Positions 52,857 through 64,000 of a DNA stretch of 64,000 bases are shown here, piece after piece. The position numbers and the translations under genes were made by a program. Positions within the stretch are counted from its first letter, which is position 1. Every line of letters starts with the position of its first letter. Below the pieces are notes generated by a model. That model did no database searches. It was given only the letters and a program-made list of their open reading frames with translations, and was not told the origin of the DNA. The DNA is taken from positions 2,356,001-2,420,000 of the forward strand of contig OY759221.1 in assembly GCA_963662175.1 (NCBI GenBank), read 5' to 3'. This stretch comes from Aradus depressus (lineage: Eukaryota > Arthropoda > Insecta > Hemiptera > Aradidae).

Positions 52857-55800
52857 ACTGATAGAGAACGACCGGATTATCTGAATCCTACACAAAAATC
52901 AAAATAAAAATGTTTTTCAAAAAATTCACGCTATTTAACGGTTTATAGGCTTAATAATTGTTAAAACTGATACGACAGAATCAGATATATCCGAAAAGTC
53001 CCATCCGACGGACGACGTGCTCAAGGCTTTTTTCAACCTAAGTGAAATTTCACCTAACCAGGTTTATTTACATAACATACGTCTCATTATCGAGTACCTC
53101 ACATTCGAAAAAGCCCTGGATCATCGCTTAAAGTCCCATCCGAAGGACGACGTGCTCAAAGTGTTTTTTAACTTCCCGATTGAAACATCTGACCTAAGTG
53201 CCTCAGCTAGATTTCAAAGTGGCGATCCTGAGCTCGGTAGACTCCATTCTTGAAATTTCTCGCTTTTTAACGGTTTATAGATTTAATATTTGTTAAAACT
53301 GATAGAGAACGACCGGATTATCTGAATCCAACACAAAAATCAAAATAAAAATGTTTTTCAAAACATTTGCGCTATTTAACGGTTTATAGGCTTAATAATT
53401 GTTAAAACTGATACGAGAGATTCAGATTTATCCGGAAAGTCCCATCCGAAGGACGACGTGCTCAAGGCTATTTTTAACCTAAGTGATATTTCACCTACCC
53501 AGGTTTATTTACATAACATACGTCTCATTATCGAGTACCTCACATTCGAAAAAGCCCTGGATCATCGCTTAAAGGCCCATCCGAAGGACGACGTGCTCAA
53601 AGTGTTTTTTAACTTCCCGATTGAAACATCTGACCTAAGTGCCTCAACTAGATTTCTAAGTGGCGATCCTGAGCTCGGTAGACTCCATTCTTGAAATTTC
53701 TCGCTTTTTAACGGTTTATAGATTTAATATTTGTTAAAACTGATAGAGAACGACCGGATTATCTGAATCCTACACAAAAATCAAAATAAAAATGTTTTTC
53801 AAAAAATTTGCGCTACTTAACGGTTTATAGGCTTAATAATTGTTAAAACTGATACGACAGATTCAGATTTATCCGGAAAGTCCCATCCGAAGGACGACGT
53901 GCTCAAGGCTATTTTTAACCTAAGTGATATTTCACCTACCCAGGTTTATTTACATAACATACGTCTCATTATCGAGTACCTCACATTCGAAAAAGCCCTG
54001 GATCATCGCTTAAAGTCCCATCCGAAGGACGACGTGCTCAAAGTGTTTTTTAACTTCCCGATTGAAACATCTGACCTAAGTGCCTCAACTAGATTTCTAA
54101 GTGGCGATCCTGAGCTCGGTAGACTCCATTCTTGAAATTTCTCGCTTTTTAACGGTTTATAGATTTAATATTTGTTAAAACTGATAGAGAACGACCGGAT
54201 TATCTGAATCCTACACAAAAATCAAAATAAAAATGTTTTTCAAAAAATTTGCGCTACTTAACGGTTTATAGGCTTAATAATTGTTAAAACTGATACGACA
54301 GATTCAGATTTATCCGGAAAGTCCCATCCGAAGGACGACGTGCTCAAGGCTATTTTTAACCTAAGTGATATTTCACCTACCCAGGTTTATTTACATAACA
54401 TACTTCTCATTATCGAGTACCTCACATTCGAAAAAGTCCTGGAACATCGCTTAAAGTCCCATCCGAAGGACGACGTGCTCATAGTTATTTTTCACTTCCC
54501 GATTAAAACATCTGACCTAAGTGCCTCAGCTAGATTTGTAAGTGGCGATCCTGAGCTCGGTAGACTCCATTCTTCAAATTTCTCGCTTTTTAACGGTTTA
54601 TAGATTAAATATTTGTTAAAACTGATAGAGAACGACCGGATTATCTGAATCCAACACAAAAATCAAAATAAAAATGTTTTTCAAAAAATTTGCGCTATTT
54701 AACGGTTTATAGGCTTAATAATTGTTAAAACTGATACGAGAGATTCAGATTTATCCGGAAAGTCCCATCCGAAGGACGACGTGCTCAAGGCTATTTTTAA
54801 CCTAAGTGATATTTCACCTACCCAGGTTTATTTACATAACATACGTCTCATTATCGAGTACCTCACATTCGAAAAAGCCCTGGATCATCGCTTAAAGTCC
54901 CATCCGAAGGACGACGTGCTCAAAGTGTTTTTTAACTTCCCGATTGAAACATCTGACCTAAGTGCCTCAACTAGATTTCTAAGTGGCGATCCTGAGCTCG
55001 GTAGACTCCATTCTTGAAATTTCTCGCTTTTTAACGGTTTATAGATTTAATATTTGTTAAAACTGATAGAGAACGACCGGATTATCTGAATCCTACACAA
55101 AAATCAAAATAAAAATGTTTTTCAAAAAATTTGCGCTACTTAACGGTTTATAGGCTTAATAATTGTTAAAACTGATACGACAGATTCAGATTTATCCGGA
55201 AAGTCCCATCCGAAGGACGACGTGCTCAAGGCTATTTTTAACCTAAGTGATATTTCACCTACCCAGGTTTATTTACATAACATACGTCTCATTAACGAGT
55301 ACCTCACATTCGAAAAAGTCCTGGAACATCGCTTAAAGTCCCATCCGAAGGACGACGTGCTCATAGTTATTTTTCACTTCCCGATTAAAACATCTGACCT
55401 AAGTGCCTCAGCTAGATTTGTAAGTGGCGATCCTGAGCTCGGTAGACTCCATTCTTCAAATTTCTTGCTTTTTAACGGTTTATAGATTTAATATTTGTTA
55501 ACTGACAGAGCCATAGAGTGTGCTGGTTTCGGATTATGCCAACGTCAGCACAACGTTCAGACTGACTTTAAATATGGTGACAGCGATCCACCATGGAAGA
55601 AAAATGCCAAAAACAAAAAGATGTATGTATAGATATGAACACAAATTAAAACTTGTGTTCATTGTGATAAAATCTATAAATCCCATCCGAAGGACGACGT
55701 GCTCATAGTTATTTTTCACGTCCCGATTAAAACATCTGACCTAAGTGCCTCAGCTAGATTTGTAAGTGGCGATCCTGAGCTCGGTAGACTCCATTCTTCA

Positions 55801-58800
55801 AATTTCTTGCTTTTTAACGGTTTATAGATTTAATATTTGTTAACTGACAGAACCATAGAGTGTGCTGGTTTCGGATTATGCCAACGTCAGCACAACGTTC
55901 AGACTGACTTTAAATATGGTGACACCGATCCACTATGGAAGAAAAATGCCCAAAACAAAAAGATGTATGTATAGATATGAACACAAATTAAAACTTGTGT
56001 TCATTGTGATAAAATCTATAAATCCCATCCGAAGGACGACGTGCTCATAGTTATTTTTCACTTCCCGATTAAAACATCTGACCTAAGTGCCTCAGCTAGA
56101 TTTCTAAGTGGCGATCCTGAGCTCGGTAGACTCGATTCTTCAAATTTCTTGCGTTTTAACGGTTTATAGATTTAATATTTGTTAACTGACAGAGCCATAG
56201 AGTGTGCTGGTTTCGGATTATGCCAACGTCAGCACAACGTTCAGACTGACTTTAAATATGGTGACACCGATCCACTATGGAAGAAAAATGCCCAAAACAA
56301 AAAGATGTATGTATAGATATGAACACAAATTAAAACTTGTGTTCATTGTGATAAAATCTTTAAATCCCATCCGAAGGACGACGTGCTCATAGTTATTTTT
56401 CACTTCCCGATTAAAACATCTGACCTAAGTGCCTCAGCTAGATTTGTAAGTGGCGATCCTGAGCTCGGTAGACTCCATTCTTCAAATTTCTCGCTTTTTA
56501 ACGGTTTATAGATTAAATAATTGTTAAAACTGATAGAGAACGACCGGATTATCTGAACCCCACACAAAAATCAAAATGAAAACGTTTTTCAAAAAATTCG
56601 CGCTATTTAACGGTTTATAGGCTTAATAATTGATAAAACTGATACTACAGATTCAGATATATCCGGAAAGTCCCATCCGAAGGACGACGTGCTCAAGGCT
56701 TTCAACCTAAGTGGAAATTGACCTACCCAGGTTTATTTACATAACATACGTCTCATTATCGAGTACCTCACATTCGAAAAAGCCCTGGATCATCGCTTAA
56801 TGTCCCATCCGAAGGACGAAGTGCTCTAAGTTTTTTTTAACTTCCCGATTAAAACATCTGACCTAAGTGCCTCAGCTAGATTTCTAAGTGGCGATCCTGA
56901 GCTCGGTAGACTCGATTCTTCAAATTTCTTGCTTTTTAACGGTTTATAGATTTAATATTTGTTAACTGACAGAGCCATAGAGTGTGCTGGTTTCGGATTA
57001 TGCCAACGTCAGCACAACGTTCAGACTGACTTTAAATATGGTGACACCGATCCACTATGGAAGAAAAATACCAAAAACAAAAAGATGTATGTATAGATAT
57101 GAACACAAATTAAAACTTGTGTACATTGTGATATAATCTATAAATCCCATCCGAAGGACGACGTGCTCATAGTTATTTTTCACTTCCCGATTAAAACATC
57201 TGACCTAAGTGCCTCAGCTAGATTTGTAAGTGGCGATCCTGAGCTCGGTAGACTCCATTCTTCAAATTTCTCGCTTTTTAACGGTTTATAGATTAAATAT
57301 TTGCTAAAACTGATAGAGAACGACCGGATTATCTGAACCCCACACAAAAATCAAAATGAATACGTTTTTCAAAAAATTCGCGCTATTTAACGGTTTATAG
57401 GCTTAATAATTGTTAAAACTGATACGACAGAATCAGATATATCCGAAAAGTCCCATCCGACGGACGACGTGCTCAAGGCTTTTTTCAACCTAAGTGAAAT
57501 TTCACCTAACCAGGTTTATTTACATAACATACGTCTCATTATCGAGTACCTCACATTCGAAAAAGCCCTGGATCATCGCTTAAAGTCCCATCCGAAGGAC
57601 GACGTGCTCAAAGTGTTTTTTAACTTCCCGATTGAAACATCTGACCTAAGTGCCTCAGCTAGATTTCTAAGTGGCGATCCTGAGCTCGGTAGACTCCATT
57701 CTTGAAATTTCTCGCTTTTTAACGGTTTATAGATTTAATATTTGTTAAAACTGATAGAGAACGACCGGATTATCTGAATCCAACACAAAAATCAAAATAA
57801 AAATGTTTTTCAAAAAATTTGCGCTACTTAACGGTTTATAGGCTTAATAATTGTTAAAACTGATACGACAGATTCAGATTTATCCGGAAAGTCCCATCCG
57901 AAGGACGACGTGCTCAAGGCTATTTTTAACCTAAGTGATATTTCACCTACCCAGGTTTATTTACATAACATACGTCTCATTATCGAGTACCTCACATTCG
58001 AAAAAGTCCTGGAACATCGCTTAAAGTCCCATCCGAAGGACGACGTGCTCATAGTTATTTTTCACCTCCCGATTAAAACATCTGACCTAAGTGCCTCAGC
58101 TAGATTTGTAAGTGGCGATCCTGAGCTCGGTAGACTCCATTCTTCAAATTTCTTGCTTTTTAACGGTTTATAGATTTAATATTTGTTAACTGACAGAGCC
58201 ATAGAGTGTGCTGGTTTCGGATTATGCCAACGTCAGCACAACGTTCAGACTGACTTTAAATATGGTGACACCGATCCACTATGGAAGAAAAATGCCAAAA
58301 ACAAAAAGATGTATGTATAGATATGAACACAAATTAAAACTTGTGTTCATTGTGATAAAATCTATAAATCCCATCCGAAGGACGACGTGCTCATAGTTAT
58401 TTTTCACTTCCCGATTAAAACATCTGACCTAAGTGCCTCAGCTAGATTTCTAAGTGGCGATCCTGAGCTCGGTAGACTCGATTCTTCAAATTTCTTGCTT
58501 TTTAACGGTTTATAGATTTAATATTTGTTAACTGACAGAGCCATAGAGTGTGCTGGTTTCGGATTATGCCAACGTCAGCACAACGTTCAGACTGACTTTA
58601 AATATGGTGACACCGATCCACTATGGAAGAAAAATACCAAAAACAAAAAGATGTATGTATAGATATGAACACAAATTAAAACTTGTGTACATTGTGATAT
58701 AATCTATAAATCCCATCCGAAGGACGACGTGCTCATAGTTATTTTTCACTTCCCGATTAAAACATCTGACCTAAGTGCCTCAGCTAGATTTGTAAGTGGC

Positions 58801-60367
58801 GATCCTGAGCTCGGTAGACTCCATTCTTCAAATTTCTCGCTTTTCAACGGTTTATAGATTAAATATTTGCTAAAACTTATAGAGAACGACCGGATTATCT
58901 GAACCCCACACAAAAATCAAAATGAAAACGTTTTTCAAAAAATTCGCGCTATTTAACGGTTTATAGGCTTAATAATTGTTAAAACTGATACGACAGAATC
59001 AGATATATCCGAAAAGTCCCATCCGACGGACGACGTGCTCAAGGCTTTTTTCAACCTAAGTGAAATTTCACCTAACCAGGTTTATTTACATAACATACGT
59101 CTCATTATCGAGTACCTCACATTCGAAAAAGCCCTGGATCATCGCTTAAAGTCCCATCCGAAGGACGACGTGCTCAAAGTGTTTTTTAACTTCCCGATTG
59201 AAACATCTGACCTAAGTGCCTCAACTAGATTTCTAAGTGGCGATCCTGAGCTCGGTAGACTCCATTCTTGAAATTTCTCGCTTTTTAACGGTTTATAGAT
59301 TTAATATTTGTTAAAACTGATAGAGAACGACCGGATTATCTGAATCCTACACAAAAATCAAAATAAAAATGTTTTTCAAAAAATTTGCGCTACTTAACGG
59401 TTTATAGGCTTAATAATTGTTAAAACTGATACGACAGATTCAGATTTATCCGGAAAGTCCCATCCGAAGGACGACGTGCTCAAGGCTATTTTCAACCTAA
59501 GTGAAATTTCACCTACCCAGGTTTATTTACATAACATACGTCTCATTATCGAGTACCTCACATTCGAAAAAGTCCTGGAACATCGCTTAAAGTCCCATCC
59601 GAAGGACGACGTGCTCATAGTTATTTTTCACTTCCCGATTAAAACATCTGACCTAAGTGCCTCAGCTAGATTTGTAAGTGGCGATCCTGAGCTCGGTAGA
59701 CTCCATTCTTCAAATTTCTCGCTTTTTAACGGTTTATAGATTAAATATTTGTTAAAACTGATAGAGAACGACCGGATTATCTGAACCCCACACAAAAATC
59801 AAAATGAAAACGTTTTTCAAAAAATTCGCGCTATTTAACGGTATATAGGCTTAATAATTGTTAAAACTGATACGACAGAATCAGATATATCCGAAAAGTC
59901 CCATCCGACGGACGACGTGCTCAAGGCTATTTCCAACCTAAGTGAAATTTCACCTAACCAGGTTTATTTACATAACATACGTCTCATTATCGAGTACCTC
60001 ACATTCGAAAAAGCCCTGGATCATCGCTTAATGTCCCATCCGAAGGACGAAGTGCTCAAAGTTATTTTTCACTTCCCGATTAAAACATCTGACCTAAGTG
60101 CCTCAGCTAGATTTCTAAGTGGCGATCCTGAGCTCGGTAGACTCGATTCTTCAAATTTCTTGCTTTTTAACGGTTTATAGATTTAATATTTGTTAACTGA
60201 CAGAGCCATAGAGTGTGCTGGTTTCGGATTATGCCAACGTCAGCACAACGTTCAGACTGACTTTAAATATGGTGACACCGATCCACTATGGAAGAAAAAT
60301 GCCAAAAACAAAAAGATGTATGTATAGATATGAACACAAATTAAAACTTGTGTACATTGTGATATAA
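52857..60367. repeat. 7.5-kb satellite of 441-bp (A) and 342-bp (B) monomers, SINE-derived
   Basis: Monomers start at actgatagagaacgaccgg (A) or actgacagagccatagagt (B). Starts: A 52857, 53298, 53739, 54180, 54621, 55062; B 55501, 55843, 56185; A 56529; B 56965; A 57309, 57750; B 58189, 58531; A 58875, 59316, 59757; B 60196 (cut by element C). Both types end in a shared block: gtcccatccgaaggacgacg, ctgacctaagtgcctcagct, gatcctgagctcggtagact. That block aligns along its length with the minus-strand SINE at 39660-39815. The A monomer contains the 'cccatccgaaggacgacgtg' core twice, ~128 bp apart. Confidence 0.95.
55501..55842. repeat. Type B 342-bp monomer (reference copy)
   Basis: The B-specific half has gctggtttcggattatgcca, acgtcagcacaacgttcaga and a perfect 9-bp-arm hairpin TGAACACAA/TTGTGTTCA (broken to ttgtgtaca in some copies). 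It then joins the SINE-derived half shared with A. The SINE-like first core of A is absent. Confidence 0.9.
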
Positions 60368-63105
60368 TCTATATTAATAAAGCTGAATAAAGCTTTTGAG
60401 CCCGATTGAATAATAGGCTATGTGGCGTCCCAGAATTTTGAACGGTAGGGAGGGTTGTAAGGGGGGCCTAAGTATATAAATAGTCCTACCTCATTACGGT
60501 TGGTCGGATTGTCATGAAATTTCACACGTAGTCTTTTTAAAAGCCAAACAGGAAAAAAAGGTGTGTGGCGTCCCAAAGTTTTGAACGGGAGGGGGGGTTA
60601 TGGGGGGGCCTAAGTATAAATATAGAGCTAACTCATTAACTAATGGGCGAATCGTCATGAAATTTCACATGTAGTATTTTTAAAAGCCAAATAGGAAAAA
60701 AAGGTGTGTGGCGTCCCAAAGTTTTGATCGGGAGGGGGGGTTGTAAGGGGGGCCTAAGTATAAATATAGAGCTAACTCATTAACTAATGGGCGAATCGTC
60801 ATGAAATTTCACGTAGTATTTTTAAAAGCCAAATAGGAAGAAAAGGTGTGTGGCGTCCCAAAGTTTTGAACGGAAGGGGGGGTTATAAGGGGGGCCTAAG
60901 TATAAATATAGAGCTAATTCTTTAACGGTTGATCGGATTGTCACGAAATTTCACATGGAGTATTCCTGAAGGCCAAATAGAAAAATAAGGTGTGTGGCGT
61001 CCCAAAGTTTTGAACGGGAGGGGGGGTTGTGGGGGGGCCTAAGTATAAATATAGAGCTAACTCATTAACTAATGGGCGAATCGTCATGAAATTTCACGTA
61101 GTATTTTTAAAAGCCAAATAGGAAGAAAAGGTGTGTGGCGTCCCAAAGTTTTGAACGGGAGGGGGGGTTGTAAGGGGGGCCTAAGTATAAATATAGAGCT
61201 AATTCTTTAACGGTTGGTCGGATTGTCACGAAATTTCACATGTAGTATTCCTGAAGACCAAATGAATAAATAGGCGGTGTGACGGCTCAAAAGTTTTTAC
61301 GGGAGGGGGGGGTAGTGGGGGGGCCTAAGTATAAATAAAGAGCTAACTCATTAACTAATGGGCGAATCGTCATGAAATTTCACATGTAATATTCCTAAAG
61401 GTCAAATAGAAATATTAGGTGTGTGACGGCCCAAAATTTTGAACAGGAAGGAGGGTTGTGGGGGGGGCTAAATATACATATAGAGTTAGCTCATTAACGG
61501 TTGGTCGTATTGTCACGAAATTTCGCATATATTATTCCTGAAGGCCAAATAGAAAAATAAGGTGTGTGGCGTCCAGAAGTTTTGAACGGGTGGCGGGGTT
61601 GAGGGGGGGGGGGGGGTATAAATATAGAGCTAGCTCATTAACGGTTGATCGTATTGTCATGAATCGGATTGTCATGAATTTCACATGTAGTAGTAGTAGT
61701 AGTAACTATATATTCGCTGTGGGGTTCACTGTTGCAAGACATTTACTAGCTGTGATGTCCAGCGTTCCTAATATCATACTAGCTGTGGGGTCCGCTGTTG
61801 CAAGGCACTTACTAGCTGTAGTGCTCAGCCCCAGCGTTCCTAACTATGTACTGGCTGTGGGGTTCGCTGTTGCAAGGCACCTACAAGACATTTACTAGCT
61901 GTGATGCCCAGCGTTCCTAATTACGTACTAGCTGTGGGGTCTGCTGTTGCAAGGCGCTAGCAGTGTGGCCCAGCGTATTTAACTACGTAGGTACAAGCTG
62001 TGGGGCCCACCGCTGCAAAACTCATACTAGCTGTGATGCCCTGTGGTTCTAACTACATACTATCTGTGGGGTCTGCAGTTGCAAGGCACCTACTACCTGT
62101 AGGGCCCAGCGTTCCTAAAAACGTACTAACTGTGGGGTCCGTCGTTGCAAAAGCATACTAGCCGTGATGCCCAGGGTTCCTAATATCGTACTAGCTGTGG
62201 GGTCCGTTTTTGCAAGGCATTTACTAGCTGTAGTGCCCAGCGTTCCTAACTATGTACTAGCTGTGAAGTTCGCTGTTGCAAAGCACTTACTAACTGTAAT
62301 GCCCAGCGTATTTAACTACGTACTAGCTGTGGGGTCCGCTGTTGCAAGGCACTTAATAGCTGTGATGCCCAGCGTTCCTAACTTCGTACTAGCTGTGGGT
62401 CCGCTGTTGCGAGGCACATACTAGCTATGTTGACCAGCGTTCCTAACTACGTACTAGCTGTGGGGTCCGTTGTTGCAAGGCATTTACTAGCTGTAGTGCC
62501 CAGCGTTCCTAACTATGTACTAGCTGTGGGGTCCACCGCTGCAAAGCACTTACTAACTGTAATGCCCAGCGTATTTAACTACATACTAGCTGTGGGGTCC
62601 GCTGTTGCAAGGCACTTAATAGCTGTGATGCCCAGCGTTCCTAACTTCGTACTAGCTGTGGGGTCTGCTGTTGCGAGGCACATACTAGCTGTGGTGACCA
62701 GCGTTCCTAACTACGTACTAGCTGTTGGGTCCGCCGTCGCAAGGCACATACTAGCTATGATGCCCAGCATTCCCAATTACGTACTAGCTGTGGTGCTCAG
62801 CGTTGCAAGCCACATACTAGCTGTGGTTACAAACGTTCTTAAGTACGCACTGACTAGGACGTCCAGCGATGCTAAGTATTCACTAGGTGTGGCTTCCGCC
62901 GTTGAAAGGCGCATACTAGCTGTGGTGCCCAGGGGACCTAAAAACTTACTAGCGTTACAACAGCTGAAGGACTATAAGCCTTATTCCGTATGAATAATTG
63001 AAAATTATAACATCATGAATGTACTGTCGAGGAACTGAATAGCGTTATAGAAGATATTGGGAGAAAAATCAAAGTTCCCCGGGCAACGCCGGCTATAACT
63101 GCTAG
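60368..63105 (+). mobile_element. Helitron-type element C, complete ends
   Basis: Begins TCTATATTAATAAAGCTGAA after an A and ends GGCTATAACTGCTAG before a T. So it has 5'-TC, a 3' hairpin (cccgggcaacgcc(gg), here with one arm decayed), a CTAG-3' end and insertion between A and T, without duplication: the Helitron rule. It contains the G-rich array (60420-61660) and the 33-bp array (61690-62950). The (gttt)n leader of A and B is deleted (ctgaataaagcttttgagcc). It abuts the satellite on its left. Confidence 0.78.
61690..62993 (+). repeat. 33/66-bp tandem array in element C
   Basis: Longest of the three arrays, with open frames 61566-61898, 62164-62424 and 62427-62993 broken by one-base losses (e.g. 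gctgtgggtccgc at 62393). It has an extra internal duplication relative to element B (62430-62690). Confidence 0.93.
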
Positions 63106-63234
63106 TATATTAATAATCTTAATGTGTGTACATTTTTTTTCATCACAAAATAATACAATTTAAAACCTCTTAGTACCGAAAATGTTCCTCTGCCTAAAAG
63201 TGTTTTGTAAGTGAAAAAAGGTTGAGAATCACTG

Positions 63235-63500
63235 GTATATGTGTTTATCTATCTAAGAACACGATAACTCTACATATAATGAATATTACAACACGAAATT
63301 TTATATGTGTATTCAGGACGGGGAGCTCAACTCAAAACACCTAATAACTGTCAATATGACGAACGTATCAGTTCGAAATTTAGTATGACGATTCAGAAGT
63401 TGCTCAGTAAGACACCTATTGATTTCAACCAAATCGTTAAATCGTTTTCAGGAGTGCGAAAATTTCGTTGATCAATTCGCGCTGGCGAAGTACGTTGTTG
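63235..63500 (+). repeat. Dispersed ~480-bp repeat
   Basis: ctaagaacacgataactcta, caacacgaaattttatatgt, ggggagctcaactcaaaaca, tttagtatgacgattcagaa, attgatttcaaccaaatcgt, and the end block gcgaagtacgttgttgatga. Missing ~60 bp in the middle. Confidence 0.75.
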
Positions 63501-64000
63501 ATGATTAATCTACCGTTTTCTCCTCTACGTAAGTATATAAAATTCTCTTCTGAAATATAAAGATAATTCCTTCAGTAAACTGAATATATTTTTTTGGTTT
63601 AATTTAAATTAAATCCCCCCCCCCCCTCCCCAAATAAAACAAAAAAAAAATCATTTATTATTCTCATTACGTGGTTTTTAATCTTCTTTGCGTTTTTGAC
63701 ACATGAAACCTTGGGGTCCAATTAAAATCATTCTTTTGATAATCTTTTTTAGAGGACTTTTGAAGAGGATTTAGGGGGCTTTGGAAGGGCAGGGACGGTT
63801 CCTCTAAAGAATTCCCTCACACCTACCAAGGGCGGATTTATGGGGTGTAGGGGGCCAGTTGTTATTAAATAACATAGACTAGAAAAAAAAAAAGAAAAAA
63901 AAAATATATATATATATATATTGTAACGGCTCTTTATCCATTTAAATTAGTAAAAATATGAGATTATATGGTTGAAAGTAAAAATCACATGATAAGAGGT
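63501..64000. other. Low-complexity DNA, no supported gene
   Basis: Poly(C)-rich run at 63616-63632, A-runs, and a (TA)n stretch at 63903-63920. No coding signal. Confidence 0.5.

Noticed and set aside
53017..60180. Series of 62-87-codon ORFs in the satellite monomers
   Set aside because: Same frame recurs only because monomers are copies. The sequence derives from a non-coding SINE, and B monomers have no matching frame.
47090..62950. 33-bp arrays as CRISPR
   Set aside because: No unique spacers between constant repeats; both half-units are repeats, no cas genes, eukaryotic context.

Overview
This window looks like arthropod, most likely insect, repeat-rich genomic DNA, possibly hemipteran (weak inference). 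The base is AT-rich. It holds debris of non-LTR retrotransposons (two jockey-type copies and an I/R1-like RT), tRNA-headed SINEs, Tc1, hAT and hAT-like DNA transposons, a BEL/Pao retrotransposon, Helitron-type elements and satellite DNA. I see no convincing single-copy host gene, no rRNA and no functional tRNA gene. Almost all open frames are decayed transposon genes or translations of tandem repeats.

Layout. 0-2 kb: a 5'-truncated LINE with a 592-codon RT frame, poly(A) and a 15-bp target duplication. 2-12 kb: SINE fragments, many copies of a dispersed ~480-bp repeat, an 85-bp tandem array, a near-perfect 132-bp hairpin, a reversed jockey tail and a hAT transposase C-terminus. 12.9-15.2 kb: a 2261-bp hAT-like DNA transposon with 280-bp inverted repeats, an 8-bp target duplication and a broken transposase. 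19.3-23.9 kb: a 4539-bp element with ~1.2-kb terminal inverted repeats and a 6-bp target duplication. Its unique core has a textbook arthropod core promoter ahead of a frameshifted gene, plus a small PPPY-containing ORF. The architecture is that of a non-autonomous Polinton/Maverick-like or related DNA-virus-like element, and it is the most interesting single object here.

24-45 kb: LINE 3' ends, nested SINEs, a MITE, a 15-bp minisatellite, a LINE gene cleanly split by a younger retroelement, a jockey copy whose gag-like ORF1 is fused to the end of its RT, a rearranged Tc1 transposase, a short hypothetical ORF, a 38/30-bp tandem array and several poly(G) tracts.

45.3-63.1 kb: one large satellite complex. 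Three Helitron-type elements each carry two internal arrays (a G-rich ~144-bp unit and a 33/66-bp unit whose length keeps a frame open). The second is interrupted in its 3' hairpin by a BEL/Pao retrotransposon remnant. Between the second and third lies a 7.5-kb array of alternating 441-bp and 342-bp monomers that derive largely from the same tRNA-headed SINE scattered through the window. The parts do not form a pathway. They record successive insertion, deletion and tandem amplification, with the SINE as the recurring raw material.
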